NCBI GenBank assembly: GCA_015296085.1
Contig: DVDT01000073.1
Coordinates: 40,819 to 104,818, forward strand
Direction of reading: 5' to 3'
Length of the DNA: 64,000 nt
Source: Trichormus sp. M33_DOE_039
GTDB taxonomy: Bacteria; Cyanobacteriota; Cyanobacteriia; Cyanobacteriales; Nostocaceae
The notes under the pieces are model-generated. The model saw only the letters and a list, made by a program, of their open reading frames with translations, was not told the origin of the DNA and searched no databases. Position 1 is the first letter of the stretch, and every line of letters begins with the position of its first letter. Positions 19,105 to 29,043 of the stretch are shown here, one piece after another. The position numbers and the translations under genes are program-made.

Positions 19105-20086
19105 GATTTTCAAGAATGTTAAAGATGTATTTATCAAGGTCATCAAGCATTGCATAAGCTGCAAGCATATTTAGCCCACGCCAAACAGAAAAATCTACGA
19201 GATAAACTTGATGTTGCTGGACAGCGTTGATTTTAGACCATAAAGGCTTTTGCTGAAGCTGTTTAATGACGGAGTAATCATCTTTTTTTAGCGGTGCAAT
19301 AAACAGAATATCGCTGTTAATATTGGGTAATAGTTCTTCTGAAATTATTAAATCATTGTCACCAGATCCTGAAAAAATAGGATTTAAGAGGCCAATATCA
19401 TGCAAAATTCCCCCCGCAAAAGATTTTTGACGAGTGATCACTAATCGCCCCGCAGAAACATAAGCAAATGATGTGCTAATTTGATGATGATTATTACTAA
19501 TTGCCTTTTTTAATTGCTGAACACGGTGGTAATAGTTATTTATTAGTTGAATGCCCATTTCTGTTCTGTTTAAAATTCTGGCAGTATCTTGAATGTGTTG
19601 TTTCCAATTTCCTTTAGTCTCTATCCAAGGTAAAATTACTGTCGGTGCAATTTGTGATGCATATTTATAAACGTCTTTCAAGAATGGCTGAGAAACAACA
19701 ATAATTAAATCGGGATGGAGTAATGCAAGTTTTTCTAAATTAATTTGACCGCTGGAACTACGTAAAATTTCTACTCCATCTGCTTTTTCTTGAAAGTAAC
19801 GAAAGTCATCTTCTATTTCAGTTGTAATCCAAGTGGCGATCGGTTTGATGTCTAAAGCCAAAACAGCTGCAAAACTATTGAAATCTAAGGTGACAATTCG
19901 TTGTGGGTTGAGGGGAATACAAGTTTCTCCTCTGGCGTGTTGTACTACTCGACATTCTAGACTTGGTTGTGGAGAGTGTGAAGTTGCAACTTCATCAGAA
20001 ACACTTTTGCTACAAGCGCAAACAAGTGTAAATATCGTAATTAATAGACATAGCACAGAGGTGAGACGGTAAAGAAACCTGTTCAT
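19091..20086 (-). CDS. FecB-like iron-siderophore binding lipoprotein (module 3)
   Basis: A 331-residue lipoprotein with lipobox LVCAC near residue 25. Family segments: HARGETCIPLNPQRIVTLD, LLHPDLIIVVSQPFL, IAPTVILPW, and at the end VDFSVWRGLNMLAAYAMLDDLDKYIF. The usual GLQRPKAQ element is replaced by GLLNPIFSG, and the sequence is the most divergent of the set, so it may bind a different siderophore. Its 3' end overlaps the DUF1636 gene by 14 nt, and it starts 15 bp after the receptor stop. Confidence 0.88.
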   Translation of the reverse strand: MNRFLYRLTSVLCLLITIFTLVCACSKSVSDEVATSHSPQPSLECRVVQHARGETCIPLNPQRIVTLDFNSFAAVLALDIKPIATWITTEIEDDFRYFQEKADGVEILRSSSGQINLEKLALLHPDLIIVVSQPFLKDVYKYASQIAPTVILPWIETKGNWKQHIQDTARILNRTEMGIQLINNYYHRVQQLKKAISNNHHQISTSFAYVSAGRLVITRQKSFAGGILHDIGLLNPIFSGSGDNDLIISEELLPNINSDILFIAPLKKDDYSVIKQLQQKPLWSKINAVQQHQVYLVDFSVWRGLNMLAAYAMLDDLDKYIFNILENHAEI

Positions 20087-20101
20087 GAAAACCTTAACTG
20101 T

Positions 20102-22714
20102 TCAAAACTCCCAAGAAATAGTTCCCTGAACTGTAAATGGCGCACCAGGAGAGACGCGCAAGCGACTAAAAGCATTTTCAAAATAGTCTACGTTGAAGAG
20201 GTTTTTGATATTGATTGCAGCACGCAATCTGTCTTTTTTGTAGAAAATAGCAGCATCTGTAGTGAAATAACTAGGTACTTCAAATGTATTTCCAGTGTCT
20301 CCGGCGCGATCGCCTACATAAAACAATCCTAATCCAAAGCCTAAACCCTGCAAATTACCTCGTTGAATTTCATAGGTTGTCCATAAGCTAGCAGCATGGG
20401 GAGTTGTCCGTTGCACGCGGTTGCCTACGGGAATAGTATTATCTTCGGTGACACGAGCATCATTGTAAGCATAACTCGCAAAGACATTCCATCCCGGTAA
20501 AATTTCACCTGTAAGACTCAGTTCAATACCTTGGCTGCGCTGTTCTCCAGTTTGAATCGAAAAGCCTACGTTATTTGGGTCTTCAGTTAAAATATTTGAT
20601 TGGGTAATGTCATAGAAAGCGAGTGTAGCCGAAAGCCGACTATGCAAATCTGCTTTCACCCCAACTTCGTACTGTGTACCCCTTGTCGGCTCAAAGTCAC
20701 TACCATCAAAGGCTTGACCAATAGCTGGTTCAAAGGAGCGACTGTAGTTAGCATAAAGGGAAATGGGTGGAATTGGTTGATAGACAATGCCCACACGGGG
20801 ACTAAAGGCACTTCCTGATTGACTTGTTTCTGTATCGGCGAGAAAATCTTTGTTATTTTGGGTGAAGGTATCAAATCTACCACTGATGAGTAACTTCAAG
20901 TTATCGGCGATCGCCACCTGATCTTGTATGATAATGCCAAGTTCATCAGTGACGGTATTAGTATCAAGCTCAAATGTGACTGCTCCCGCCGGTTGACCGT
21001 AAATCGGATTAAATAAGTCAATGGGTGCGCCCGATCTACTGGTAAATTTTAAAGTATTGTTCAGCCTTCCTAGATCAATACCAAATAGTAATTGATGCTC
21101 GATTGCACCTGTCGCAAATTTGCCGATAACATTTGTTGTTAGTCTATAGTCACGATAGCGATCATTGGAATCGTTAGCTGTTCTTAGTAGCGTGCGATTA
21201 TCGTCTAAAAGCCTTGTCCCAATATTGACACCAGTACTATCGTAGTTCAGATATCCATACCGAAAAGAATTATTTAATGACCAATTCTCATTAAATTTAT
21301 GCTCTAATCTATATCCAATCCTGGCAGTTGTGACATCAAGCTCACCTTCATTGGTAATGCGGCTACGGGGTATATCACCATTAGGATTAGAAAATATAGT
21401 TCCAATCGCAGGTAAGCCCAAATTGTAATTCTCTTGCTCTAGATTCTTATAAATTCCTTCAATGGTCAGATTCGTATTCTTGCTCAGTTCCAGACTCAAA
21501 ACCGGCGCAATTACTAAGTTTCTAGTTTGGCTCAGATCAGTGAAAAATCCTTGATCTCTGTAAGATGCGTTCAGCCGATATAGTGCTTTTTTCTCATCAT
21601 CTAGTGGCCCCGATAAATCCACCTCACCACGATAAAAATCAAAACTACCCACAGTTGCTTCAACAAAGTAGTAAGGATCTCGTAAAGGCTGTTTGGTGAC
21701 GAAGTTGACTGTTCCACCGGGAGATGTTGAACCCAGTAAAACTGAGTTTGGGCCTAGAAGAATTTCGATATTTTCGATTCCTGTCAAATCAGGCCCCACA
21801 TTAGAGGCTAAACCGTTAGTCTCCTTAATCCCATTCACAGTAGGTTGACTAAAAAAGCCTCGTACTTGCAATCGCAACGAGTCAAAATTAGAAGGTGCTG
21901 CGTTACGCACACTGGGAGCATTCAGCAGCGCGCTAGATATGTCGGCGCGTTGATCCCGCAACACTTGTTGGGGAATAATCTGAATCGATTGGGGAATATC
22001 TCGCACTGGTGTATCTGTCCGCGTTGTAGTTGAAGCATTGGGGACACGATATCTATCCTGCTCTCCCGTGACTACTAACTCGATTGGTTCATCCTGTTGT
22101 GTTGCTGCTTCTTCTAGTGGTGTTTCACTTGCTGGCTGTTCTTGGGGTTGCTGCATTGCCGTTGTTGTAGATACAACTGCAAAAATCAGCCCTTCATCTC
22201 CATCAAATAATTCAACTGTGGGCAAAGTGTTCTCACCCAATACCATAACTCGTATATTATTAGCATCAATATTTATTACGGTGATTTCAGTAATTCCAGC
22301 AAGCGGTTTTTCCGAACGGAATGTGAAAGCTTCTCCTGAAGATAAACGTAACTGAGCATTGGGAATATCTGCAATAAAGTTATTACCCTCACTACGATTT
22401 GTGATTTGCAGTTGATCTCCTTGGGTTGTTTCTAAAATTACCTCGACACCTTTGTCTGTGGGATTTGCTTTTACACCCGTGATGGTAATAGCTGCTGCTG
22501 GAGTTGCAGGAGAATTGGTTGGTGTTGGTGATTGAGACAACAAACCATTAATGCTAGTAACTGGGGCTTTAAATTCCCCTAGTTCAATGATTTCTGGATT
22601 TTCCCCTTTCACCTCAGCCACAGCCGTTTGGGCGGTAGCACAATTAATAAAATATCCTAATAAACTAATACCTAACCAAAAACGCACATTTGGTAGAAAT
22701 GTCAAGTTAGTCAC
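20102..22714 (-). CDS. TonB-dependent siderophore receptor with AMIN domain (module 3)
   Basis: About 870 residues: signal peptide, AMIN domain at about 75-185 (ITITGVKANPTDKG, FIADIPNAQLRLSSGEAF), TonB-box-like IELVVTGEQ near 220, plug from RTDTPVRDIPQSIQIIP, and barrel ending QGTISWEF. The plug differs from modules 1, 2 and 4 (ISSALLNAPSVRNAAPSNF, NGIKETNGL), suggesting another ligand. A GTG at 22714, preceded by GGAGAAGGGC, was chosen; a GTG at 22726 is also in frame. It lies in the order regulator (22835), receptor, binding protein, DUF1636. Confidence 0.92.
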   Translation of the reverse strand: MTNLTFLPNVRFWLGISLLGYFINCATAQTAVAEVKGENPEIIELGEFKAPVTSINGLLSQSPTPTNSPATPAAAITITGVKANPTDKGVEVILETTQGDQLQITNRSEGNNFIADIPNAQLRLSSGEAFTFRSEKPLAGITEITVINIDANNIRVMVLGENTLPTVELFDGDEGLIFAVVSTTTAMQQPQEQPASETPLEEAATQQDEPIELVVTGEQDRYRVPNASTTTRTDTPVRDIPQSIQIIPQQVLRDQRADISSALLNAPSVRNAAPSNFDSLRLQVRGFFSQPTVNGIKETNGLASNVGPDLTGIENIEILLGPNSVLLGSTSPGGTVNFVTKQPLRDPYYFVEATVGSFDFYRGEVDLSGPLDDEKKALYRLNASYRDQGFFTDLSQTRNLVIAPVLSLELSKNTNLTIEGIYKNLEQENYNLGLPAIGTIFSNPNGDIPRSRITNEGELDVTTARIGYRLEHKFNENWSLNNSFRYGYLNYDSTGVNIGTRLLDDNRTLLRTANDSNDRYRDYRLTTNVIGKFATGAIEHQLLFGIDLGRLNNTLKFTSRSGAPIDLFNPIYGQPAGAVTFELDTNTVTDELGIIIQDQVAIADNLKLLISGRFDTFTQNNKDFLADTETSQSGSAFSPRVGIVYQPIPPISLYANYSRSFEPAIGQAFDGSDFEPTRGTQYEVGVKADLHSRLSATLAFYDITQSNILTEDPNNVGFSIQTGEQRSQGIELSLTGEILPGWNVFASYAYNDARVTEDNTIPVGNRVQRTTPHAASLWTTYEIQRGNLQGLGFGLGLFYVGDRAGDTGNTFEVPSYFTTDAAIFYKKDRLRAAINIKNLFNVDYFENAFSRLRVSPGAPFTVQGTISWEF

Positions 22715-22800
22715 GCCCTTCTCCACACCAGTAAACGAAATTATTGCGTAAACTTCTCAGTTATATAGAGGTAGTTTAGAGAAATAGGCGCGATCGCGTC

Positions 22801-22832
22801 TATCCAAAAATGGCGTTAATATCCCAAAACGG
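22801..22832 (-). promoter_or_regulatory. Paired direct repeat upstream of receptor module 3
   Basis: Half-sites TATCCAAAAATGG (22801) and TATCCCAAAACGG (22820) lie between the regulator stop (22835) and the receptor start, 85-120 bp upstream of the latter. The AAAA blocks are 20 bp apart. This is the clearest example of the repeated motif. Confidence 0.65.
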
Positions 22833-22834
22833 CA

Positions 22835-23836
22835 TTAGGAAGGAGAAATAGATTTTTTACCTAACAAACACTCGCTAGGTGTAATCCCAAACTGACGTTT
22901 AAAAGCCGCAGCAAAATGTCCCAAATGAGAATAACCCAATAAATTCGCCACTTCCGCTACAGTTACCCCACCATTTCGTAGCAGTTGTTCGGCGCGTTCT
23001 AAACGCTTATGTGTTAGATAATTAAATACAGTTGTACCAAATAATGCCTTAAATCCATAGCGCAAAGTTCTGTCACTAATTCCTACCATTTGTGCTAATT
23101 CCGTTAATGACGGTGGATTTTCTAAACGAAAGTGCAGAATTTCCCTAGCGTGGTGAATGCGGTTAACAGTTGTGGTTTTAAGCTGTGATGATGGTGGTAA
23201 TTCGCCTTGATTATTTAAAATTGGAGCTAACTGCAAAGCCATAAGTTCTATGACTTTTCCTTGCAAATACATTTGTTTTGTGACCCCCTGGTAGGGACAG
23301 CAAATGATTTGCTTGACTATTTGTTCTATGGTAGTTGTAATTTCTGGGTAAATCAAAGTTTGCCAGTCATCGCCCTTAACTAGCAAACGCAATTGGGGAA
23401 GTATTTCGCCATCACGATTGGGGAAAAAAGTTCGCATCACATCAGGGGACATATGAATATTAATTCCTATATGTCTAGATTTAGAACTCTTCACCAACAT
23501 TTGACGTTGTATACCACTCCCAGAGATGCAAGTATACCCTGCTCCCAACTTTCCGCTATACTCATCGATAAGTGTTCCAGAGAGACTAACACTGAATTGT
23601 AACGGGTGTTCCCATTCAGGAAGTTGCAACATTATATCTTCACGCAGTTCATAGTCAAAAATTGATAAGCAGATTTCTGGATGTACTTCAATATCTTTTC
23701 GACTACCTTGACCAAATTTCTGGCGTAATTGGGATAAATACTCAAATAACTGCACATCTGAGCTAGATGTAACATCTTTGGCTGTTGTGTCCCAAATTTC
23801 CTCTTCCCATTCTTGCAGTTTTAAGGTCAGGGTCAT
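22835..23836 (-). CDS. AraC-family transcriptional regulator (module 3)
   Basis: A 333-residue regulator. The C-terminal AraC domain holds LTELAQMVGISDRTLRYGFKALFG and VAEVANLLGYSHLGHFAAAFKRQFGITPSECLLG. The N-terminal domain holds CPYQGVTKQMYLQGKVIELMALQLAP and a GAGYTCISGSGIQRQ segment also seen, in variant form, in modules 2 and 4. It is expected to activate the downstream module 3 receptor, binding protein and DUF1636 genes. Confidence 0.9.
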   Translation of the reverse strand: MTLTLKLQEWEEEIWDTTAKDVTSSSDVQLFEYLSQLRQKFGQGSRKDIEVHPEICLSIFDYELREDIMLQLPEWEHPLQFSVSLSGTLIDEYSGKLGAGYTCISGSGIQRQMLVKSSKSRHIGINIHMSPDVMRTFFPNRDGEILPQLRLLVKGDDWQTLIYPEITTTIEQIVKQIICCPYQGVTKQMYLQGKVIELMALQLAPILNNQGELPPSSQLKTTTVNRIHHAREILHFRLENPPSLTELAQMVGISDRTLRYGFKALFGTTVFNYLTHKRLERAEQLLRNGGVTVAEVANLLGYSHLGHFAAAFKRQFGITPSECLLGKKSISPS

Positions 23837-23880
23837 AGTAAAGACTTGGTTAATAATGTCACCTAATCTAATAGAGTATG

Positions 23881-24235
23881 ATGAGAAATACTTTTATTAA
23901 GTGATTAATTATACTTTAATTTGGGAAAGTGTATGGTGGTAGCGATCGCTATTCACCCAAGGATATTATACTGCTAAGTATTCTCAATAAATTTAAATTA
24001 ATTTCCCTGCTTCCTGGGAATCTCACAGATATTACCTTGAGTTAGCAGTGATTGTCTGCATATAAAAATAAATCAAGTTATTAGATAACTATTAACAACA
24101 TGAATCTACTTCTAATTTCAACCCCTATACATACTCCAAAATCTTAATTTACTGTACTCATACATAATTTATATAATTAAGGAGGGTTGACTAGATATTT
24201 AAATAGGTCATCAATAACTGCATCAGTTCCCAGCA
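23881..24235. repeat. Duplicated segment, copy A (binding-protein 3' end and its downstream flank)
   Basis: This roughly 355-bp stretch is repeated with a few substitutions at 34117-34481. Shared blocks include the text around GCGATCGCTATTCACCCAAG, GAATCTCACAGATATTACC and GATTGTCTGCATATAAAA, continuing into the final about 20 codons of the binding-protein gene. It fills the non-coding gap between the module 3 regulator and the module 4 binding protein, and I see no gene in it. Confidence 0.9.
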
Positions 24236-25114
24236 TATTAGTCGCAGCCCAGGAACTAAAATCAACATAGTATACATGATTTTCTCGGACAGCTTTCAGA
24301 TTTTGCCAAAGCGGATGGTGTTGCATTTCTTCAGGGAATTGCTTACCATTTTTTGCATAATTTGCCACAAATAAAACATCACCATCTACTTTTTTTAATT
24401 CTTCTAGGGAAATAGGAAATGAGGCATGAGGTGCATTGAGAGTTTGTGAGTCTGGACGCTGTAAAAGTGCATCAGCCAAAATAGAAGCTGCAAATGAATT
24501 TTTAGCATCAATTGATATCTGACTATTCCATACATAAATAAATGATATTTTTTTGCCTTGATAGCGTTTCCTAGTGCTAACTTCAATTGTTCTATGCGCT
24601 GATAATAACGTTGCCAAAGTGCTTTTTGATCATCTTGCTTTCCTAATAATTCAGCCACAAAACTAAAATGAGCTTCCCAATCAGGATAATCAATTTTATC
24701 CAACACTGTCGGGGCAATTTTTGCTAGTAGAGGGTAAATAGGCTTGAACCAATCTACACCCACTATTAAATCTGGTTTAAGTAGTAATGTTGCTTCTAAA
24801 CTTGGTTGAGAAGTTCCCACTAGTTTGATATTTGCTGCTTTCTTTTGAATAGATGTGAGAAAGTTTTCCTCTTGATAAATTTCGTTAGTTGTACCGACAG
24901 GTATAACACCAAGTGCTAACACATTACCTAAAGTACATGAAGACAAGGTGAGAACACGCTGGGGGTGGAGGGGAACACAAGTTTCTCCCATTGTGTGTTT
25001 AACCATGCGGCATTCCGCAGTTGGAATTTTGGCAGGAAAAGAATGATGATTACAAGCTGTAATCAGAGTAAACCCCAAGATACCTAATATTAACCAATAG
25101 AGAAAATGTCGCAT
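24177..25114 (-). pseudogene. FecB-like binding lipoprotein, frameshifted (module 4)
   Basis: Two overlapping frames together make one binding protein. The first part (from ATG 25114) has lipobox LITAC, HTMGETCVPLHPQRVLTL and LLLKPDLIVGVDWF, and continues to IEQLKLALG. The remainder in the next frame begins RYQGKKISFIYV and ends NMLGTDAVIDDLFKYLVNPP. Alignment with the paralogue reading LKIALGSRYQNQEVAVAYIG shows that a single base is missing in a short A run on the coding strand (plus-strand TTT at 24567-24569). The gene is thus inactivated, unless this is a sequencing error or slippage restores the frame. A second ATG at 25141 was rejected because it overlaps the receptor gene. Confidence 0.85.
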
Positions 25115-25128
25115 GATTATCTCAATAA

Positions 25129-27741
25129 TTAAAACTGCCAAGAAACTGTTCCTTGAACTGTAAATGGCTGTCCATAGCCGACACGACCACCAAAATACGT
25201 TCTTTCAAAATACTCTACGTCAAATAAGTTTTTAAAATTAAGTCCGATGCTAAATCTATCTCTGTTGTAGAAAATCGCTGCATCAGTCCTAAGATAACTT
25301 GGAACATCATAAGTATTATCTAAATCGCCAGCGCGATCACCTACATAAAATAAACCTAAACCAAATCCTAATCCTTGTAAATCACCTCGTTGAACTTGAT
25401 AGGTTGTCCAAATATTAAAAGCATGGTCTGCGGTATTAGGTAAACGATTTCCCACAGGTAAAACAGTATCCTCGGTAATCCGAGCATCAGTATAAGCATA
25501 GCCTGCAAAGATATTCCAACCGGGAAGAATTTCCCCTGTCAGACTCAATTCAATACCTTGGCTATTCTGCTCACCCGTTTGAATTTGAAAACCTGGATTA
25601 TTGGGGTCTTCTACTAAAACATTGGTACGAGTTAAATCATAAAAAGCCAATGTTGCTGAAAGTTTATTACTTAAATCTGCTTTAATTCCCACCTCATACT
25701 GTTTACCCCGTTCTGGTTCAAAGGTACTCTGCAAAATCCCACCAAACAGAAATGTACCTTGTGCGGGAGTAAATGAACTGATATAACTGGCATATAAAGA
25801 AATAGCCGGGATTGGTTGATAGACAATTCCCAATCGCGGACTAAACGCACTATCTGACAGGGTACTTTCTGTGTTAGAAAAGAAATCTTTAGATATCTGA
25901 TAAAAACTGTCAAACCTTCCACCCAAAAGCACTTTAAAGTTATCTGTGATAGCGATTTGGTCTTGTAGATAAATCCCTAAAGAATCTGTTGTTGCTTCAT
26001 TGCTAGCTTCAAAATTAAGTTCCCCTCTTGGTTGACCGTAAACAGGATTAAATATATCAATGGATGCAGCTTCAAAAGATGCAAATCTTGGTGTTGCATT
26101 GAGATAACGATTCAGATCAACACCAAATAAAAGCTGATGTTGAATTGCACCTGTAGAAAATTTACCTACAACATTGGTTGTGAGAGTGTAATTGGTAAAA
26201 TATTGGTCATAGATGGAAAAAGAGCGGCTAATAGTGCGGTTGTCTTCTTGCAAACTATCAGGTCTGGTTTGTGTGAGATAGTAGCTATTAAAGCCGTACC
26301 GAAAAGCGTTTCTCAAAGACCAATTATCGCTAAATTTATGTTCTAGGTCATATCCAATCCTTGTAGTTGTTCCGTTGGCTTCATCGGTTGGTTCAGTTAG
26401 ATTGCGATCGCGCGGTATTTTACCGTTAGGATTTGGTAATATACTGCCAACAATAGGTACACCAAATTCTATTCCCGAATCTCTAGTCTGGATATAATCT
26501 GCACTGAAGTTTAGCTTAGTTTTATCACCAATTGCCACACTGAATGTAGGTGATATATTAAAGTTTTCGCTACTGTAGAAATCAAAAAAACTACCTGAAT
26601 TTCTATAGGCTGTATTTAGCCGATACAATACAGTTTTTGAGTCATTTAACGGCCCAGAGAAGTCAATTGCTCCTCTGTAGAAACTATAGTTACCAAAAGT
26701 TGCATCAATATTATAAAAAGGCTCACTTAAGGGACGTTTAGTGACAATGTTAATGTTTCCTCCCGGATTACCTAAACCAAAAAGTACGGATGCTGGCCCT
26801 CTGAGAACTTCAACTCGCTCAACATTAGCCAGTTCCACCGTATCTCCCACCCCAGGATCGGGTAATCCATCCCTGAGCAAGTTATTATTCGATAAGTCAA
26901 ACCCGCGAATTCTATAGTAAACAGTTGCACCACTTGTAAATTCTGGAGTCACACCAGCAACATTTCTCAGCGCATCATCTAAACGAGTAATTTGTTGTTC
27001 GCGTAAAACCTGTTGTGGTATTACCTGAATTGATTGGGGAATATCTCTTAAAGGTGTATCGGTTCTTGTCCCAGTTGTAGAGTTGGGTATGCGATACTGA
27101 TCTTGCTCTGCCGTCACCACCAACTCAATCGGTTCATCTTGCTGTGCTGCTGGTTGTTCTGGTTGTTCCTCAACTTGTAGTGTCTCTGGCGGTTGAGTTG
27201 CTGTTGTTGTAGATGCTACTGCAAAAATCAACCCTTCATCACCATCAAATAACTCAACTGTGGGTAAAGCTTTCTCTCCCACCACTGTCACTCGCACAGT
27301 ATTCGCATCAATATTTATAACTGTTATTTCCGCAATTCCCGCAAGTGGTTTTTCGGAACGAAATGTGAAAGCGTCACCGTTAGTTAATCGCAACTGTCCG
27401 CCTGTAACATCAGCAATAAAACTATTACCTTCACTGCGATTTGTGACTTGTAGTTGTTCACCTTGCGTTGTCTCTAAAATTACTTCCACACCTTTCTCTG
27501 TGGGATTTGCTTTGACTGCGGTAATTGGTACAGTTGATTGTGCAAGTAAATCTTTGACGCTAGTGACGGGAAACTCAGTTTCGCTGAGTGCTGGAATTTT
27601 GGTGACAACTGTATTCTGTACCTTTGTGGATGCAAATGTCCTGTCAGACTGCGCCAATACACCACCCACGATACTAACTACACTCACTACCAACCATAGA
27701 TAAATTTCGAGCCTCGACGATAGCACCACACACTTGCTCAT
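25129..27741 (-). CDS. TonB-dependent siderophore receptor with AMIN domain (module 4)
   Basis: 870 residues: signal peptide (ends near GGVLAQS), AMIN domain at about 70-180 (ITAVKANPTEKG, FIADVTGGQLRLTNGDAF), TonB-box-like IELVVTAEQ near 205, plug from RTDTPLRDIPQSIQVIP, and barrel ending QGTVSWQF. The ATG at 27741 has GGGAGTGG before it. The fragment at 34482-34925 is a relic of a close relative of this receptor (shared FLFGG, FEPERG and VLxEDPNNPGFQI). Its partner binding-protein gene, 15 bp downstream, carries a frameshift, so this receptor may now depend on another module's binding protein. Confidence 0.92.
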   Translation of the reverse strand: MSKCVVLSSRLEIYLWLVVSVVSIVGGVLAQSDRTFASTKVQNTVVTKIPALSETEFPVTSVKDLLAQSTVPITAVKANPTEKGVEVILETTQGEQLQVTNRSEGNSFIADVTGGQLRLTNGDAFTFRSEKPLAGIAEITVINIDANTVRVTVVGEKALPTVELFDGDEGLIFAVASTTTATQPPETLQVEEQPEQPAAQQDEPIELVVTAEQDQYRIPNSTTGTRTDTPLRDIPQSIQVIPQQVLREQQITRLDDALRNVAGVTPEFTSGATVYYRIRGFDLSNNNLLRDGLPDPGVGDTVELANVERVEVLRGPASVLFGLGNPGGNINIVTKRPLSEPFYNIDATFGNYSFYRGAIDFSGPLNDSKTVLYRLNTAYRNSGSFFDFYSSENFNISPTFSVAIGDKTKLNFSADYIQTRDSGIEFGVPIVGSILPNPNGKIPRDRNLTEPTDEANGTTTRIGYDLEHKFSDNWSLRNAFRYGFNSYYLTQTRPDSLQEDNRTISRSFSIYDQYFTNYTLTTNVVGKFSTGAIQHQLLFGVDLNRYLNATPRFASFEAASIDIFNPVYGQPRGELNFEASNEATTDSLGIYLQDQIAITDNFKVLLGGRFDSFYQISKDFFSNTESTLSDSAFSPRLGIVYQPIPAISLYASYISSFTPAQGTFLFGGILQSTFEPERGKQYEVGIKADLSNKLSATLAFYDLTRTNVLVEDPNNPGFQIQTGEQNSQGIELSLTGEILPGWNIFAGYAYTDARITEDTVLPVGNRLPNTADHAFNIWTTYQVQRGDLQGLGFGLGLFYVGDRAGDLDNTYDVPSYLRTDAAIFYNRDRFSIGLNFKNLFDVEYFERTYFGGRVGYGQPFTVQGTVSWQF

Positions 27742-27834
27742 ACCACTCCCTACACCACAAAAATAATATTACTTATTGCGTATATTTCTTAATTGCAATA
27801 ACCGAGAGTGTAAAAGAGTAGAGCTAATCGAGTC

Positions 27835-27864
27835 TATCCCGAAACAGTCTTATAGTCCCGAAAC
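27835..27864 (-). promoter_or_regulatory. Paired direct repeat upstream of receptor module 4
   Basis: Half-sites TATCCCGAAAC (27835) and AGTCCCGAAAC (27854) are 19 bp apart. They straddle the stop codon of the upstream regulator (27850) and lie about 95-125 bp before the receptor start. The arrangement matches module 2. Confidence 0.6.
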
Positions 27865-28848
27865 CAGCTTTTTGCCTAAAAAACATTCTCGTGGTGTCAT
27901 ACCAAACTTGCGTTTAAAGGCGGCTGCAAAATGTCCTAAATGAGCGTAACCGACAATGTTAGCTACTTCGGCAACTGTTAGATGACGACTCTGTAACAGT
28001 TGATGGGCTTGTTCCATACGTTGATTTGTTAAATAACCAAATACCGTTGTGCCGAACTGCATCTGAAACCCTCTTTGTAAGGTACTCTCACTCACGCCTA
28101 CCTGTTGTGCTAACTCTGACAATAAGGGTGGATTTTCTAACCGTGCTTGTAAAATTTCTTTGGCATGATGAATTTTGGCAATAGTTTCTCTTTTTAATCG
28201 TGGCGGTAATTGCGTTACTTGATCATCTTCTAAAAAAGGAGTTAACTGCAAAGCCATGAATTCTATAATTTTACCTTGCAAATACATTCGCTTGGCTATT
28301 CCTTGATAGGGGCAGTTAATAATTTGCAGCACAACACTTTGAATGGCTGGATTAGTTTTGGGATAAATTAATGTCTGCCAATCGCTCTCTTTTGCTAAAA
28401 ATTGCAACTGAGGTAGCATTTCTCCATCTTTTCCAGGGAAAAAAGTCTTCAGTAACGGGGGCGACATTTCTATAGAAATACCGAGAATTCTGTGGTGATG
28501 GTGAAAGAATGAATCAATTTTGTCTTGAATTCCGCCACCTGAAATCACTGTATTTCCTCCCCCTAGCTGCCCACAAGTTTCTGTGTACATCCCTAAAGCT
28601 AAAGCACTAAACTGGAGAGGATGATTACTCACTGGGGCTTTCAGTAAAAGATCGTGATGGTATTCTTTGTCGAAAATAGATAACCAAAGTTCAGGATACA
28701 CTTCGATGTCTCGACAGTAGCCTCTACCGAGACGTTTAGGCATTTCATCAAGATAGTCACCTGATTCTGAAGCTGAGGGAAAGGTAGTATTTTCCTTGTT
28801 TATCCTCCACAGTTCATTGTAGTCCTTCGTTGTTAAGATGATTGTCAT
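27850..28848 (-). CDS. AraC-family transcriptional regulator (module 4)
   Basis: A 332-residue regulator very similar along its length to the module 2 regulator, with LSELAQQVGVSESTLQRGFQ and VAEVANIVGYAHLGHFAAAFKRKFGMTPRECFLG in the AraC domain. The N-terminal halves differ most around the GGGNTVISGGGIQDK stretch, where signal recognition may have diverged. The last helix has YAHLG where the others have YSHLG. It is transcribed toward the module 4 receptor. Confidence 0.9.
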   Translation of the reverse strand: MTIILTTKDYNELWRINKENTTFPSASESGDYLDEMPKRLGRGYCRDIEVYPELWLSIFDKEYHHDLLLKAPVSNHPLQFSALALGMYTETCGQLGGGNTVISGGGIQDKIDSFFHHHHRILGISIEMSPPLLKTFFPGKDGEMLPQLQFLAKESDWQTLIYPKTNPAIQSVVLQIINCPYQGIAKRMYLQGKIIEFMALQLTPFLEDDQVTQLPPRLKRETIAKIHHAKEILQARLENPPLLSELAQQVGVSESTLQRGFQMQFGTTVFGYLTNQRMEQAHQLLQSRHLTVAEVANIVGYAHLGHFAAAFKRKFGMTPRECFLGKKLVSGL

Positions 28849-29043
28849 TACTAGTGATTGTCAAAAGTTAATGAAAATTAATCTCAATAATTTTATCATT
28901 AAGTTGAATGAGGGTAATGATTGACAGCCAAAACAAGGATATGATGCTTCAGAAGACAGGCTATGGAGTTATGCTAACGGCGGATGCTAGGCGATCGCTG
29001 ATTTACTCAACTGGCTACAAGCACAAGATTTGGGAAGTGTTGA

